Position numbers and translations under genes: made by a program. This document shows, one piece after another, positions 8,443-19,320 of a stretch of DNA of 64,000 nt. The notes beneath the pieces are model-generated. The model was not told the origin of the DNA and ran no database searches. It was given only the letters and a program-made list of their open reading frames with translations. Source of the DNA: an uncultured Lachnospiraceae bacterium (GTDB lineage: Bacteria; Bacillota; Clostridia; Lachnospirales; Lachnospiraceae); NCBI GenBank assembly GCA_902793995.1, contig CADBFP010000001.1, forward strand, positions 62,001 to 126,000, in the 5' to 3' direction. Position 1 is the stretch's first letter. Each line of letters starts with the position of its first letter.

Positions 8443-9792
8443 ATGAGCAACGAAAAAGACGGCGCCATCTACAGCGTCAGGGAACTGGGCACAGGCAAGA
8501 CATTGGTCCTGGGCCTGCAGCACTTATTTGCCATGTTCGGCGCCACGGTGCTGGTGCCCATCATCACCGGCCTGTCCGTTTCCGCCACCCTGCTTTTTGC
8601 CGGGCTGGCCACTATGTTCTGCCACCTGGTCACCGGCCGGAAGGTCCCCGTATTTTTGGGTTCCTCCTTCGCCTTTTTAGGGGGCTATGCCGCGGTGAAG
8701 GCCTCCGGCGTGGAAGCGGGCCTTACGGAATCCCAGGCCCTGCCCTACGCCTGCATCGGCGTGGCCTGCGCCGGCCTTTTGTATCTGGTGCTGGCTCTGA
8801 TCTGCAAATCCGTAGGCAGCAAGCGGGTGATGCAGTTCTTCCCCCCGGTGGTCACGGGCCCCATCATCATCGCCATCGGCATGAACCTGGCCCCCTCCGC
8901 CATCAATAACTGCGCGGACAACTGGTGGATCGCCCTGGTGGCCATCGCCGTGGTGGTGGTCTGCAATATCTGGGGTAAGGGTATGATCAAAATCATTCCC
9001 ATCCTGCTGGGGGTGGTGGCTTCATACCTGGTGGCCGCCATTTTCGGCAAGGTGGATTTCAGCCTGGTGAAGGACGCCGCCTGGATCGGCCTGCCCTTCA
9101 AAATGGAGGATACGGTTTTCGGCCTCTTCTCCGGCGGTGTGAACGGCGGCCTGGTGTTAAGCGCCATCATCACCATCGTGCCCATTGCCGTAGCCACCAT
9201 GATGGAGCATGTGGGGGATATCTCCGCCATCGGCTCCACCGTGGGCAAAAACTTTATTGAAGATCCCGGCCTGCACCGCACCCTTATCGGGGACGGCATC
9301 GGCACCACCATCGCCTCCCTTTTCGGCGCCCCCGCCAACACCACCTACGGGGAGAATACCGGCGTTCTGGCCCTCACCAAGGTGTATGATCCTCTGGTGA
9401 TCGAGCTGGCGGCCGTCTTCGCCGTGGTACTGTCCTTCTGCCCTAAGTTCGCGGCCATCATCCGGGTGATGCCCACCGCCACCATCGGCGGCGTGTCCCT
9501 GATTTTGTACGGCATGATCTCCGCCATCGGCATCCGGAATATGGTGGAAAACCACACGGATTTCCAGAAGTCCCGGAATGTCATCATTGCCGCCCTCATC
9601 ATCGGCCTGGCCATCGGCATCAGCTATTCCGCCGCCGGCTCCATCAGCTTCGCCATCGGGGAACTGAAGATTTCCCTCTCCGGCCTGGCCATCGCCTCCC
9701 TGGTGGGCATCGTCCTAAATGCCATCCTGCCGGGCCGCCGTACGGATCTGGATCACAATGACAAGCTGTCCGGATCTCTGGGCAAATACTAA
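8443..9792 (+). CDS. uraA: Uracil permease (NCS2 family)
   Basis: The 449-residue multi-span transporter imports uracil by proton symport. It starts LQHLFAMFGATVLVPIITG, the family N-terminal helix, and contains the transport-core segments VFLGSSFAFLGG, FFPPVVTGPIIIAIGM and EHVGDISAIG, where the Glu and neighbouring residues bind the base. It has about 14 hydrophobic segments with charges at the ends. The start at 8443 follows TAGGAGGAG. It is placed 116 bases after pyrR, so uptake and salvage share a transcript. A terminator follows at once. Confidence 0.94.
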   Translation: MSNEKDGAIYSVRELGTGKTLVLGLQHLFAMFGATVLVPIITGLSVSATLLFAGLATMFCHLVTGRKVPVFLGSSFAFLGGYAAVKASGVEAGLTESQALPYACIGVACAGLLYLVLALICKSVGSKRVMQFFPPVVTGPIIIAIGMNLAPSAINNCADNWWIALVAIAVVVVCNIWGKGMIKIIPILLGVVASYLVAAIFGKVDFSLVKDAAWIGLPFKMEDTVFGLFSGGVNGGLVLSAIITIVPIAVATMMEHVGDISAIGSTVGKNFIEDPGLHRTLIGDGIGTTIASLFGAPANTTYGENTGVLALTKVYDPLVIELAAVFAVVLSFCPKFAAIIRVMPTATIGGVSLILYGMISAIGIRNMVENHTDFQKSRNVIIAALIIGLAIGISYSAAGSISFAIGELKISLSGLAIASLVGIVLNAILPGRRTDLDHNDKLSGSLGKY

Positions 9793-9798
9793 TCCAGA

Positions 9799-9823
9799 AA
9801 GGGCCGGAGAACGGCCCTTTTTT
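9799..9823 (+). terminator. Rho-independent terminator after uraA
   Basis: AAGGGCCG, loop GAGAA, CGGCCCTT, then a T run. Confidence 0.9.
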
Positions 9824-9839
9824 AGTATTTCAAAAAATA

Positions 9840-9869
9840 TTGGACAGTACCAGACAGAAATGGTACAAT
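9840..9869 (+). promoter_or_regulatory. Predicted promoter of the diguanylate cyclase gene
   Basis: TTGGAC (9840-9845), an 18-base spacer and TGG-TACAAT (9864-9869). Confidence 0.5.
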
Positions 9870-9923
9870 ATCCTTGTTCTCCGAAAAAAAAGGAGAGGAA
9901 CCTGTGGGAGGGTGACGTTATAA

Positions 9924-11081
9924 ATGGATTTTCGCTATTCTTTTGTTTATTTGATTGTCAACATTATCTGTGTGCTGTCGGCTGTGGTAATACTGGCCCG
10001 GCTGGGCAGCAATATCGGCAGTGAAACGGAAAACAAAATATTCCGCAATATGTTGTTTTCCTATATGGCCTTTTTGTTCTGCGAGATCCTCTGGGTGCTC
10101 AGCGTAAGCAACAGGCTGCCTCTGGGAGCCTTTGCCCATGGCCTGATTAAGATCATCGGAACGGCCTTTATTCCCATCATGGTCTATTCCTGGTTCCAGT
10201 ATGCGGAAACCCGCTTCGGCAATCCCGCAGCCCATACCGCCCGCTTCAAGCTTCTGACCGCCATTCCCTTGATAATCATGCTGCTGATTTATATCAGCTC
10301 CGTGGTGACCGGGGCGGTGGCCCGGGTGGATGAAAGCGGCGCCGTGGTGCCGGGGCCGGCCCTGGCTATTTCCGGCCTTATTGACAACCTCTACGGGGTG
10401 GCAGTGGTCATCCATGCCATTATCCTCTGGAGAAAGGATAAGGAAGGGTTCCGGAAAAAAGAGTATGCAGCCCATATTCTCTTTATTGTGATCTGCACCG
10501 TCGGAGGCATTACGGACGCTGCCGTTTCCGATACGCCGGTGATGCCCATGGCCATTATGCTGTCTTTTAATCTGCTCTTCATCATTCTGCAGGAAAGCAA
10601 GATTTTCAACGACTCCCTCACCGGCCTGAACAACCGGCGGCTGGCGGACCGTTTCATCAGCTCCGCCATCAAAGAAAGCAGCCAGGATAGCCCCCTGGGC
10701 ATCTTTATGATGGATATCGACGACTTTAAAAACATTAACGATGTGTACGGCCATCTGGAAGGGGACCGGGCCCTGATCGGAGTTTCCGAAGCCTTAAGGA
10801 AGGCGATTTCCCGGCACCACGGCTTTCTGGCCCGCTGGGGCGGAGACGAGTTCGTGGCGGCGCTGCCCGGGCTGAAGGAAGATACGGTGGCCCGCTTCAA
10901 AGAGGATCTGGAACAGGAATTAAGCGCCGTCAACCGGCAGCTGGGAGCGCCCTTTACCCTGAGCCTCAGCATGGGGGAGGAGACCTGTCTGGATAAATCC
11001 CGGAGCCTGGCGGATGTGATTGCCAGGGCGGACGAGCAGCTTTATGCGGACAAGGCCGGGAAGAAGAGAAGAATCGCATAA
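9924..11081 (+). CDS. Membrane diguanylate cyclase (GGDEF)
   Basis: Predicted to make cyclic di-GMP from two GTP. The 385-residue protein has about seven hydrophobic segments in residues 1-225, resembling a 7TM-type sensory domain, then a GGDEF domain (about 230-385). The active-site motif RWGGDEF is intact near residue 305, and the MMDIDDFKNINDVYGHLEGD segment supplies the metal and guanine contacts. The RxxD inhibitory site expected five residues before GGDEF is absent (SRHHGFLA), so product feedback inhibition is unlikely. The start at 9924 follows GGGAGGGTGA. It is monocistronic, with a terminator 52 bases downstream. Another GGDEF gene ends at 63820. Confidence 0.92.
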   Translation: MDFRYSFVYLIVNIICVLSAVVILARLGSNIGSETENKIFRNMLFSYMAFLFCEILWVLSVSNRLPLGAFAHGLIKIIGTAFIPIMVYSWFQYAETRFGNPAAHTARFKLLTAIPLIIMLLIYISSVVTGAVARVDESGAVVPGPALAISGLIDNLYGVAVVIHAIILWRKDKEGFRKKEYAAHILFIVICTVGGITDAAVSDTPVMPMAIMLSFNLLFIILQESKIFNDSLTGLNNRRLADRFISSAIKESSQDSPLGIFMMDIDDFKNINDVYGHLEGDRALIGVSEALRKAISRHHGFLARWGGDEFVAALPGLKEDTVARFKEDLEQELSAVNRQLGAPFTLSLSMGEETCLDKSRSLADVIARADEQLYADKAGKKRRIA

Positions 11082-11133
11082 GAGAGAGGCCCGGCCAGGG
11101 CCCTCCGAAGAAGCAATTTACGGCAACCCATTG

Positions 11134-11159
11134 AAAAAACCGCTTGACAGCGGTTTTTT
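11134..11159 (+). terminator. Terminator whose loop is the next promoter's -35 box
   Basis: Six A, CCGC, loop TTGACA, GCGG, six T: a perfect 10-base inverted repeat. It ends the diguanylate cyclase transcript, and its 6-base loop is exactly the -35 hexamer of the str operon. Confidence 0.85.
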
Positions 11160-11172
11160 CTTGTACTATGAT
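11144..11172 (+). promoter_or_regulatory. str operon promoter
   Basis: Perfect TTGACA (11144-11149), a 17-base spacer and TATGAT (11167-11172), giving a leader of about 95 bases before rpsL. The leader contains a GGTGTT/AACACC inverted repeat (about 11194-11220) of unknown role. Confidence 0.85.
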
Positions 11173-11273
11173 AGTCCAGCACGCTTTTTGCGGGGGTGTT
11201 TTTGTGTGCGAAAGCAACACCGGCCGCCCCGGGCAAAAAAACGGCAAAAATCTTGAAAGAAGGAGGAAAATGT

Positions 11274-11690
11274 ATGCCTACATTCAACCAGTTGGTGAGA
11301 AAGGGCAGACAGACTTCCGAGAAGAAGTCCACCGCACCGGCTCTCTTAAAGGGTTACAATTCCCTGCATAAGAAAGCCACGGATCAGGCTTCCCCTCAGA
11401 AGCGGGGCGTGTGCACCGTGGTAAAGACCACCACCCCCAAGAAGCCCAACTCTGCTCTCCGGAAGATCGCCCGTGTCCGTTTGTCCAACGGCATTGAGGT
11501 GACCAGCTACATTCCCGGCGAGGGCCACAACCTGCAGGAGCACAGCGTGGTGCTGATCCGCGGCGGAAGAGTGAAGGACCTGCCCGGTACCCGTTACCAC
11601 ATTGTGCGTGGCACTTTGGATACCGCCGGCGTGGCCAACCGCATGAAGGCCCGTTCCAAATACGGCGCCAAGCGTCCCAAGAAGAAATAA
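11274..11690 (+). CDS. rpsL: 30S ribosomal protein S12
   Basis: Decoding-centre protein of the small subunit. The 138 residues begin [13 protein letters not shown] and contain the invariant [17 protein letters not shown] and [25 protein letters not shown] segments, sites where streptomycin-resistance changes occur in other bacteria (the Lys codons here are wild type). The start at 11274 follows AAGGAGG with short spacing; upstream in-frame codons belong to the leader. It is first gene of the str operon, 148 bases before rpsG. Confidence 0.99.
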   Translation: MPTFNQLVRKGRQTSEKKSTAPALLKGYNSLHKKATDQASPQKRGVCTVVKTTTPKKPNSALRKIARVRLSNGIEVTSYIPGEGHNLQEHSVVLIRGGRVKDLPGTRYHIVRGTLDTAGVANRMKARSKYGAKRPKKK

Positions 11691-11838
11691 GGGACAACTC
11701 ATCTAAAATCACAACCAACTGAAGCAAGTGCGCAGGCATATATTTTCAGAACATATCCGAAAAGTGCGCTGTGCACGGACACATCAGCTATGTGAGTACC
11801 GATGACTTAAATCATTATTATTTAAGGAGGGAAGTAAC

Positions 11839-12309
11839 GTGCCGCGTAAAGGACATAACCAAAAGAGAGACGTTTTGGCGGATCCCATTTACGACAGCAA
11901 AGTGGTGACCAAGCTGGTCAACAACATCATGCTGGACGGAAAGCGGGGAACCGCGCAGAAAATCGTCTATGGTGCCTTTGAGCAGATCGAAGCCAAGACC
12001 GGCAAGGCCGCACTGGACGTTTTCGAGCAGGCTATGAACAACATCAAGCCTGAACTGGAAGTCAAGGCCAAGCGGGTAGGCGGCGCCACCTATCAGGTGC
12101 CCATCGAGGTCCGGGCGGACCGCCGTCAGGCTCTGGCGCTGCGTTGGCTGACTATGTTCTCCCGCAAACGGGGCGAAAAGACCATGCGTGACCGTTTGGC
12201 CGGCGAGATTATGGACGCCGCCAACAACACCGGGGCTTCCGTGAAGCGGAAAGAAGACATGCACAAGATGGCAGAAGCCAACAAGGCTTTTGCCCATTAT
12301 CGTTTCTAA
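11839..12309 (+). CDS. rpsG: 30S ribosomal protein S7
   Basis: Head protein that nucleates assembly of the 3' domain of 16S rRNA and contacts the exit-site tRNA. It is 156 residues, standard length, beginning [15 protein letters not shown] and ending FAHYRF. Translation starts at GTG 11839, 10 bases after AAGGAGGG, an uncommon start for a highly expressed gene. The 148-base spacer from rpsL contains no second promoter that I can support. It is 15 bases ahead of the fusA start. Confidence 0.98.
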   Translation: MPRKGHNQKRDVLADPIYDSKVVTKLVNNIMLDGKRGTAQKIVYGAFEQIEAKTGKAALDVFEQAMNNIKPELEVKAKRVGGATYQVPIEVRADRRQALALRWLTMFSRKRGEKTMRDRLAGEIMDAANNTGASVKRKEDMHKMAEANKAFAHYRF

Positions 12310-12324
12310 TTGGAGGTTGAATTC

Positions 12325-14436
12325 ATGGCGGGAAGAGAATATCCGCTGGAGAGAACCAGAAATATCGGTATCATGGCGCATATCGATGCCGGTAAGACCA
12401 CTCTTACGGAAAGAATCTTATACTATACCGGTGTGAATTATAAGATCGGCGACACCCACGAGGGAACCGCCACCATGGACTGGATGGAGCAGGAGCAGGA
12501 GAGAGGTATCACCATCACCTCCGCCGCTACCACCTGTCACTGGACCCAGGAGTTTGAGCACAAGCCCGCTCCCGGGGCTTTAGAGCACCGGATCAACATC
12601 ATCGACACCCCCGGCCACGTGGACTTCACCGTAGAGGTGGAGCGTTCCCTGCGTGTGCTGGACAGCGCGGTGGGCGTATTCTGTGCCAAAGGCGGCGTGG
12701 AGCCCCAGTCCGAAACGGTCTGGCGGCAGGCGGATAAGTACCGGGTTCCCCGGATGGCTTTCATCAACAAGATGGACATCATGGGCGCCAACTTCTTTAA
12801 CGCCGTGGATATGATCCACACCCGTCTGGGCCACAACCCTGTGCCCATTCAACTGCCCATCGGGAAAGAAGACAGCTTCATCGGGGTCATCGACCTCTTC
12901 GAAATGAAGGCCTATCTCTACAAGGACGACAAGGGCGAGGTGATTGAAATCACCGAGATCCCGGCGGATATGAAGGATCAGGCCGAAGAGTACCGCACCT
13001 CCATGATCGAAAAGATCTGCGAGACGGACGAAGAACTGATGGAGCTGTATCTGGAGGATCAGGTCCCTACCCAGGAGCAGCTTAAAGCTGCTCTGCGCCG
13101 GGCCACCATCAACATGGATATCATTCCGGTTTGCTGCGGCAGCGCCTACCGCAACAAGGGCGTCCAGAAGCTGCTGGATGCCGTGGTGGAATACCTGCCT
13201 TCTCCTCTGGACATCCCCCCGGCTCACGGGGAGGATATGGACGGCAATGCCATAGAGATCCCTTCGGAGGACGGCGCCCCCTTCCGGGCCCTGGCCTTCA
13301 AGATCATGACGGATCCCTTTGTAGGCAAGCTGGCCTATTTCCGGGTTTATTCCGGTACTTTGAATTCCGGCTCTTATGTGTATAACTCCACCAAGGGCAA
13401 GAAGGAACGGGTGGGCCGCATCCTGCAGATGCACGCCAACAAGCGGCAGGAGATCGATAAGGTCTATGCCGGGGATATCGCGGCCATGGTGGGCCTTAAA
13501 AACACCACCACCGGGGATACCCTCTGCGACGAGCAGCATCCCGTGATTCTGGAATCCATGGAGTTCCCGGAACCGGTTATCGATGTAGCCATCGAACCCA
13601 AGACCAAGGCGGGCCAGGATAAGATGGGCGAAGCCCTCGCCAAGCTGGCGGAGGAAGATCCTACCTTCCGGGTATCCACCAACAAGGAAACGGGCCAGAC
13701 GGTAATCGCCGGCATGGGCGAGCTGCATCTGGAAATCATTGTGGACCGTCTGCTGCGGGAGTTCAAGGTGGAAGCCAATGTGGGCGCCCCTCAGGTGGCT
13801 TACAAAGAAGGCTTCACCAAGACCGTGGAAGTGGATTCCAAGTATGCCAAGCAGTCCGGCGGCCGGGGCCAGTACGGCCATTGTAAGGTCCGTTTCGAGC
13901 CTATGGATGCTAATGCGGAGCACACCTTCGAGTTTAACTCCGAGGTGGTGGGGGGCGTGATTCCCAAGGAATACATCCCCGCCGTGGGGGCCGGCATCGA
14001 AGAGGCCACCAAGGCCGGCATTTTGGGCGGCTACCCCGTGCTGGGCGTAAAAGCCACGGTGTTCGACGGCTCCTACCACGAAGTGGACTCCTCGGAAATG
14101 GCCTTCAAGATTGCCGGATCCCTGGCTTTCAAGGAAGCCATGCAAAAGGCGGGCTGCATCATCCTGGAACCGGTGATGCGGGTGGAAATCACCACGCCGG
14201 AAGAATATATGGGGGATGTCATCGGCGACGTGAACAGCCGCCGGGGCCGCATCGAAGGCATGGACAATGTAAACGGATCCCAGCTGATTCGCTGCTATGT
14301 GCCCCTGGCCGAAATGTTCGGCTACGCCACGGATCTTCGTTCCAAGACCCAGGGCCGCGGCGCTTACTCCATGTTCTTCGATAAGTATGAGCCCGCTCCC
14401 AAGTCCGTCCAGGAGAAGATCATCGCCAAGAAATGA
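12325..14436 (+). CDS. fusA: Elongation factor G
   Basis: Ribosomal translocase GTPase, 703 residues. The G domain motifs are visible: P-loop AHIDAGKT near residue 20, [12 protein letters not shown] (switch I), DTPGHVDFT (switch II), NKMD and GSA. Domains II to V follow, with the C-terminal [17 protein letters not shown] start at ATG 12325 after TGGAGGT; an upstream TTG at the rpsG stop would include the ribosome-binding site. The 28-residue GTPase insertion and overall length match EF-G of Bacillota and not a tetracycline-protection protein. Confidence 0.98.
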   Translation: MAGREYPLERTRNIGIMAHIDAGKTTLTERILYYTGVNYKIGDTHEGTATMDWMEQEQERGITITSAATTCHWTQEFEHKPAPGALEHRINIIDTPGHVDFTVEVERSLRVLDSAVGVFCAKGGVEPQSETVWRQADKYRVPRMAFINKMDIMGANFFNAVDMIHTRLGHNPVPIQLPIGKEDSFIGVIDLFEMKAYLYKDDKGEVIEITEIPADMKDQAEEYRTSMIEKICETDEELMELYLEDQVPTQEQLKAALRRATINMDIIPVCCGSAYRNKGVQKLLDAVVEYLPSPLDIPPAHGEDMDGNAIEIPSEDGAPFRALAFKIMTDPFVGKLAYFRVYSGTLNSGSYVYNSTKGKKERVGRILQMHANKRQEIDKVYAGDIAAMVGLKNTTTGDTLCDEQHPVILESMEFPEPVIDVAIEPKTKAGQDKMGEALAKLAEEDPTFRVSTNKETGQTVIAGMGELHLEIIVDRLLREFKVEANVGAPQVAYKEGFTKTVEVDSKYAKQSGGRGQYGHCKVRFEPMDANAEHTFEFNSEVVGGVIPKEYIPAVGAGIEEATKAGILGGYPVLGVKATVFDGSYHEVDSSEMAFKIAGSLAFKEAMQKAGCIILEPVMRVEITTPEEYMGDVIGDVNSRRGRIEGMDNVNGSQLIRCYVPLAEMFGYATDLRSKTQGRGAYSMFFDKYEPAPKSVQEKIIAKK

Positions 14437-14437
14437 C

Positions 14438-14489
14438 ACGCAGTGTCATCCTGAGCGGAACGCCTTTGGGCGCGAAGTCGAAGGATCCT
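14438..14489. repeat. GTCATCCTGAGC...GAAGGATCC repeat
   Basis: AGTGTCATCCTGAGCGGAAC, a small GGGCGC centre, then CGAAGTCGAAGGATCC. Relatives lie at 8388-8421 and 34853-34951. It separates fusA from the independent tuf promoter. Confidence 0.75.
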
Positions 14490-14499
14490 AAAAAAATAC

Positions 14500-14528
14500 T
14501 TGTAAAATAAGCCCATCTGTCCTATAAT
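14500..14528 (+). promoter_or_regulatory. tuf promoter
   Basis: TTGTAA (14500-14505), a 17-base spacer and consensus TATAAT (14523-14528). tuf can therefore be made independently of the rest of the str operon. Confidence 0.85.
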
Positions 14529-14600
14529 GGCAGTTGGCACACGAAAAAAAGCAATGCCCTTTACAAATGGGGCAAAAAATAAGAAACAAGGAGAACCAAA

Positions 14601-15791
<1,191 letters not shown>

Positions 15792-15805
15792 TAAGTCAAT
15801 CTTAC

Positions 15806-15840
15806 GGGCACCCCGACTTTGGCCGGGGTGCCCTTTTTTT
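15806..15840 (+). terminator. Rho-independent terminator after tuf
   Basis: GGGCACCCC, a 10-base loop, GGGGTGCCC, seven T. Confidence 0.95.
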
Positions 15841-15854
15841 CTGAAAAGCGACCT

Positions 15855-17690
15855 ATGAACATATTTGACATCATTTCCCTTCTGGGCGGCTTGGCCATGT
15901 TCCTTTACGGCATGCGCCTCATGGGGGACTCCTTAAAAGAAAACTCCTCCGGCGCCTTGAAGGCTGCCATGGAAAAGGTTACCAACAACCCTTTCAAGGC
16001 CTTCATTTTAGGCGTTCTGATTACCGCCCTCATCCAATCCTCCACCGCCACCATCGTCATTACCGCCGGTCTGGTGGGGGCAGGCATCCTGTCTCTGCAT
16101 CAATCCCTGGGCATTATCATCGGCGCCAATCTGGGCACCACCGTCACCGGCCAGATTATCCGCCTGCTGGATGTGGAGGCTTCCGGCACCTCGGTGCTGC
16201 GTTTCTTTCAGCCCTCCACCCTGGCTCCCATTGCCCTGATCATCGGCATGGTGCTGATCATGGGGAACTTTATCAAAAACGCCCACTCCGTCGGCAAGAT
16301 TGCCATCGGCTTCGGCATTCTCTTCTCCGGTCTTTTGAATATGACCGGGGCGGTGAACAATCTGGCCAGCTCCGGCATCCTGGAGTCCCTCTTTGTGGGC
16401 CTGGGGGATCATCCGGTGCTGGGCTATCTCACCGGGGCCGGGGTGGCTTTTGTATTGCAGAGTTCCTCCGCCGCCGTGGGTATTTTGCAGGCCTTTTCCG
16501 CCACGGGGCTGCTAAGTTTCAAAGCTATTTATGCGGTGATTGTGGGGATTTATCTGGGAGACTGCGTCACCACCGCCATTGTCTGCTGGATCGGCGCCAA
16601 AGCCGAAACCAGACGGGTGGGGATTATCAATATCCTTTACAACCTGAGCAAGAGCGTGCTGGTACTGGGAGGCGTGCTGCTGATTCATTCCCTGGGCTGG
16701 CTGGATGGCCTGTGGAACGAGCCGGTGAACTCCGGCGTGATTGCCAATACCAACTCCGTGTTCAACCTGGGCAGCGCCCTGCTGCTGCTTCCCCTTTTGG
16801 GCGTTTACGAGCATTGGGGCCGCAAACTGGTGAAGGACGATCCGGTGCCGGATTCCAAATACAAGGAAAACCTGGATGCCTTAAACCCGGTATTCTTTAA
16901 CACGCCGGCCCTGGCCCTGCGCAGCTGCTATGACGCCCTGCTGACCCAGTTTTACGCCGCCAGGAGCAATATCGAAAAATCCTTCCGCCTGCTGGAGCGC
17001 TACGATGACGCCCTGCATAGGGAGATCCTGACGGAAGAAGATGAAATCGACCATATGACGGACTGCATAGGCCGCTATACGGTGGAGCTTTTGTCCCATT
17101 TGCAATTGGAAAACCATATCGCCATTCTGAATCAGTACTATAAGGTGCTTTCGGAATTCGAGCGCCTGGGGGACCACGCGGTGAATATTGCGGAGCATGC
17201 CGCCGCCATGAAGAAAAACAATACCCGCTTTTCCGCCAAAGCCCTTTCGGAGCTGGCGGTGCTGGAAGCCTCTATCATGGGGATCCTGGATGAGGCGGAG
17301 CAGACCTTCAAAAAGCGGGATGTGGATGCGGCAAGACGGATAGAGCCCAAACTTCAGGTGGCGGGAGAGATTATTGCGGAGCTAAAGCGTAATCATTTAA
17401 AGCGTATGAGCCGCGGGGAATGCGATGTGTATGCGGATGCGGTCTTTACCAATTTGATGGTGGAGTTCAAGCGCATTGCGGATATCTGCTCCAATGTGGG
17501 AATCGCCACCATGGTCCGGGTGTATCCGGAATTGGCGGATCACGAACATTTATATCTGGAATCCCTGCATAAAAACGGGGATGAAAGCTTCAACGAAATC
17601 TACGAACGCAGCCATGCCAAGTACTTTTCCCTCCTGCGGAAACCGGAGGAGGCCCTGCCTGCGGAAAAGCCGAAACAGCCCCCGGAATAA
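15855..17690 (+). CDS. Na+/phosphate symporter with C-terminal PhoU-like domain
   Basis: The 611-residue NptA/YjbB-type transporter takes up phosphate with sodium, or exports it, depending on the member. The membrane half (about residues 1-330) holds two inverted repeats, each with the family signature: QSSTATIVITAGLV near 61 and QSSSAAVGILQAFS near 200. The C-terminal 240 residues are helical with two PhoU-like segments (HREILTEEDEIDHMTDCIGRY... and NQYYKVLSEFERLGDHAVNIAE), the latter carrying an E/DxxxD metal-cluster pattern. ATG 15855 is only 14 bases past the tuf terminator T run, and no good ribosome-binding site or promoter is visible. The gene is also called yjbB in other bacteria. Confidence 0.9.
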   Translation: MNIFDIISLLGGLAMFLYGMRLMGDSLKENSSGALKAAMEKVTNNPFKAFILGVLITALIQSSTATIVITAGLVGAGILSLHQSLGIIIGANLGTTVTGQIIRLLDVEASGTSVLRFFQPSTLAPIALIIGMVLIMGNFIKNAHSVGKIAIGFGILFSGLLNMTGAVNNLASSGILESLFVGLGDHPVLGYLTGAGVAFVLQSSSAAVGILQAFSATGLLSFKAIYAVIVGIYLGDCVTTAIVCWIGAKAETRRVGIINILYNLSKSVLVLGGVLLIHSLGWLDGLWNEPVNSGVIANTNSVFNLGSALLLLPLLGVYEHWGRKLVKDDPVPDSKYKENLDALNPVFFNTPALALRSCYDALLTQFYAARSNIEKSFRLLERYDDALHREILTEEDEIDHMTDCIGRYTVELLSHLQLENHIAILNQYYKVLSEFERLGDHAVNIAEHAAAMKKNNTRFSAKALSELAVLEASIMGILDEAEQTFKKRDVDAARRIEPKLQVAGEIIAELKRNHLKRMSRGECDVYADAVFTNLMVEFKRIADICSNVGIATMVRVYPELADHEHLYLESLHKNGDESFNEIYERSHAKYFSLLRKPEEALPAEKPKQPPE

Positions 17691-17761
17691 GAGGATAAAT
17701 CAAAACCTATATCCTGCCTTGAAAAATTAAAAAATGCTATGGAAATCTTATTTTTCTAATA

Positions 17762-17791
17762 GTGACAAGAGAGGGGATTTTGTGGTATTCT
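17762..17791 (+). promoter_or_regulatory. Candidate gdhA promoter
   Basis: GTGACA (17762-17767), an 18-base spacer and TATTCT (17786-17791). The -35 box is imperfect. Confidence 0.4.
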
Positions 17792-17841
17792 TAATACATC
17801 TAAAGGCAACGACCAATATTATATTTAGGAGGTAATTTGCC

Positions 17842-19197
17842 ATGTCTTATGTTGATGAAGTATTAGCCCAGGTTGAGGCTCGCGATGCGAACGAACCCCT
17901 GTTTTTACAGACGGTACGCGAAGTGCTCAACTCCCTGCGCCCCATGATCGATCCCAACGAGGAAAAGTATCGCAAAATCGCTCTGCTGGAAAGACTGGTT
18001 GAGCCCGAAAAGACCGTGATCTTCCGCGTTCCCTGGACCGATGACAACGGCGTTGCTCATGTAAACCGCGGCTACCGCGTACAGTTCAACAGCGCGATCG
18101 GCCCGTACAAGGGAGGTCTTCGTTTTGCTAAAAACGTGACCCTGGACACCATCAAGTTCCTGGCATTTGAGCAGTGCTTCAAGAACAGCCTGACCACCCT
18201 GCCTATCGGCGGCGGCAAGGGCGGCTCCGATTTCGATCCCATCGGCAAGTCCGACGCGGAAGTGATGCGTTTCTGCCAGAGCTTCATGACCGAGCTGTAC
18301 CGCTACATCGGCGCCAACACCGACAGCCCTGCCGGCGACATGGGCGTAGGCGCTCGTGAAATCGGCTTCCTGTACGGCCAGTACAAGCGGATTACCGGTA
18401 ACTTCGAAGCGGCTGCCGTGACCGGCAAGTCTCCTGAATACGGCGGATCCCTGGGTCGTCCCACTGCCACCGGTTTCGGTGCTGTGTACTATGCCGAAGA
18501 GCTGATCAAGGCTCTGGGCCGCGACATCAAGGGCGCTACCATTGCCATCTCCGGTTTCGGCCAGGTTGCCTGGGGCGTAGCCATGAAGGCCACCCAGCTG
18601 GGCGCCAAGGTGGTTTCCATCTCCGGTCCCGACGGATACGTTTATGACAAAGACGGCATGAACGAAGAGAAGGTAGATTTCCTGCTGGATATGCGTGCTA
18701 ACGATCCGATGCACTGCAAGCCTTACGCTGATAAGTTCGGCGCCGAGTTCCACGAAGGCGAGAAGCCTTGGGGCCGCGTAAAAGCCGACTACTATATGCC
18801 TTGCGCCATGCAGAACGACGTTCGCATGGAAGATGCGGAGCGCATGGTAAAGGAAGGCACCTGCAACGTGCTGATCGAAGTAGCCAATATGCCTACCACC
18901 CAGGAAGCCATCGATTTCCTGCGTGAAAAGGGCTGGGTCGTAGCTCCTTCCAAGGCTGTTAACGCCGGCGGCGTGGCCGTGTCCGCTATGGAAATGGCTC
19001 AGGACGCTTCCAAGTACTACTGGACTGAGGAAGAAGTGGAAGAGAAGCTGCACGCCATCATGAAGGACATCTTCAACAGCTCCTTAAAGGCTGCCAACAA
19101 GTTCGGTCTGGACGGCGTGAACGCCCTGATCGAAGGCGCCAACCTGGCTGCTGCTGACAAGATCGTGACCTCCATGATCGCTCAGGGCATTGTCTAA
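17842..19197 (+). CDS. gdhA: Glutamate dehydrogenase, hexameric (probably NADP-specific)
   Basis: Interconverts 2-oxoglutarate plus ammonia and glutamate. It is 451 residues, the length of the short hexameric class. Catalytic-domain motifs include GPYKGGLRFAKNVT, LTTLPIGGGKGGSDFDP (catalytic Lys region, about 120-130) and DSPAGDMGVGAREIGFLYGQYKR. The Rossmann segment reads ISGFGQVAWGVAMKA. The overall pattern resembles the NADP-type enzyme of clostridia and enterics, but cofactor use cannot be proven by eye. The start at 17842 follows TAGGAGGT. Codon use is biased as in tuf, so expression is likely high. The hut genes at 31-36 kb produce glutamate, the substrate for the reverse reaction. Confidence 0.95.
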   Translation: MSYVDEVLAQVEARDANEPLFLQTVREVLNSLRPMIDPNEEKYRKIALLERLVEPEKTVIFRVPWTDDNGVAHVNRGYRVQFNSAIGPYKGGLRFAKNVTLDTIKFLAFEQCFKNSLTTLPIGGGKGGSDFDPIGKSDAEVMRFCQSFMTELYRYIGANTDSPAGDMGVGAREIGFLYGQYKRITGNFEAAAVTGKSPEYGGSLGRPTATGFGAVYYAEELIKALGRDIKGATIAISGFGQVAWGVAMKATQLGAKVVSISGPDGYVYDKDGMNEEKVDFLLDMRANDPMHCKPYADKFGAEFHEGEKPWGRVKADYYMPCAMQNDVRMEDAERMVKEGTCNVLIEVANMPTTQEAIDFLREKGWVVAPSKAVNAGGVAVSAMEMAQDASKYYWTEEEVEEKLHAIMKDIFNSSLKAANKFGLDGVNALIEGANLAAADKIVTSMIAQGIV

Positions 19198-19218
19198 TTC
19201 AGACTGCCCCCAACAACT

Positions 19219-19246
19219 GGGCCCCGGATTTTCCGGGGCCCTTTTT
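19219..19246 (+). terminator. Rho-independent terminator after gdhA
   Basis: GGGCCCCGG, loop ATTTT, CCGGGGCCC, five T. Confidence 0.93.
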
Positions 19247-19320
19247 GTAACGCCCGTATTATATATTTTGTTGTAACCCATCCCACCCTTTTCCCGATAT
19301 ATAGGATAAAGGAGCTTTGT

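Noticed and set aside
12580..14439. 619-codon open frame antisense to fusA
   Set aside because: Arises from the GC-rich codon bias of fusA; His/Gly/Val-rich composition, no start signal.
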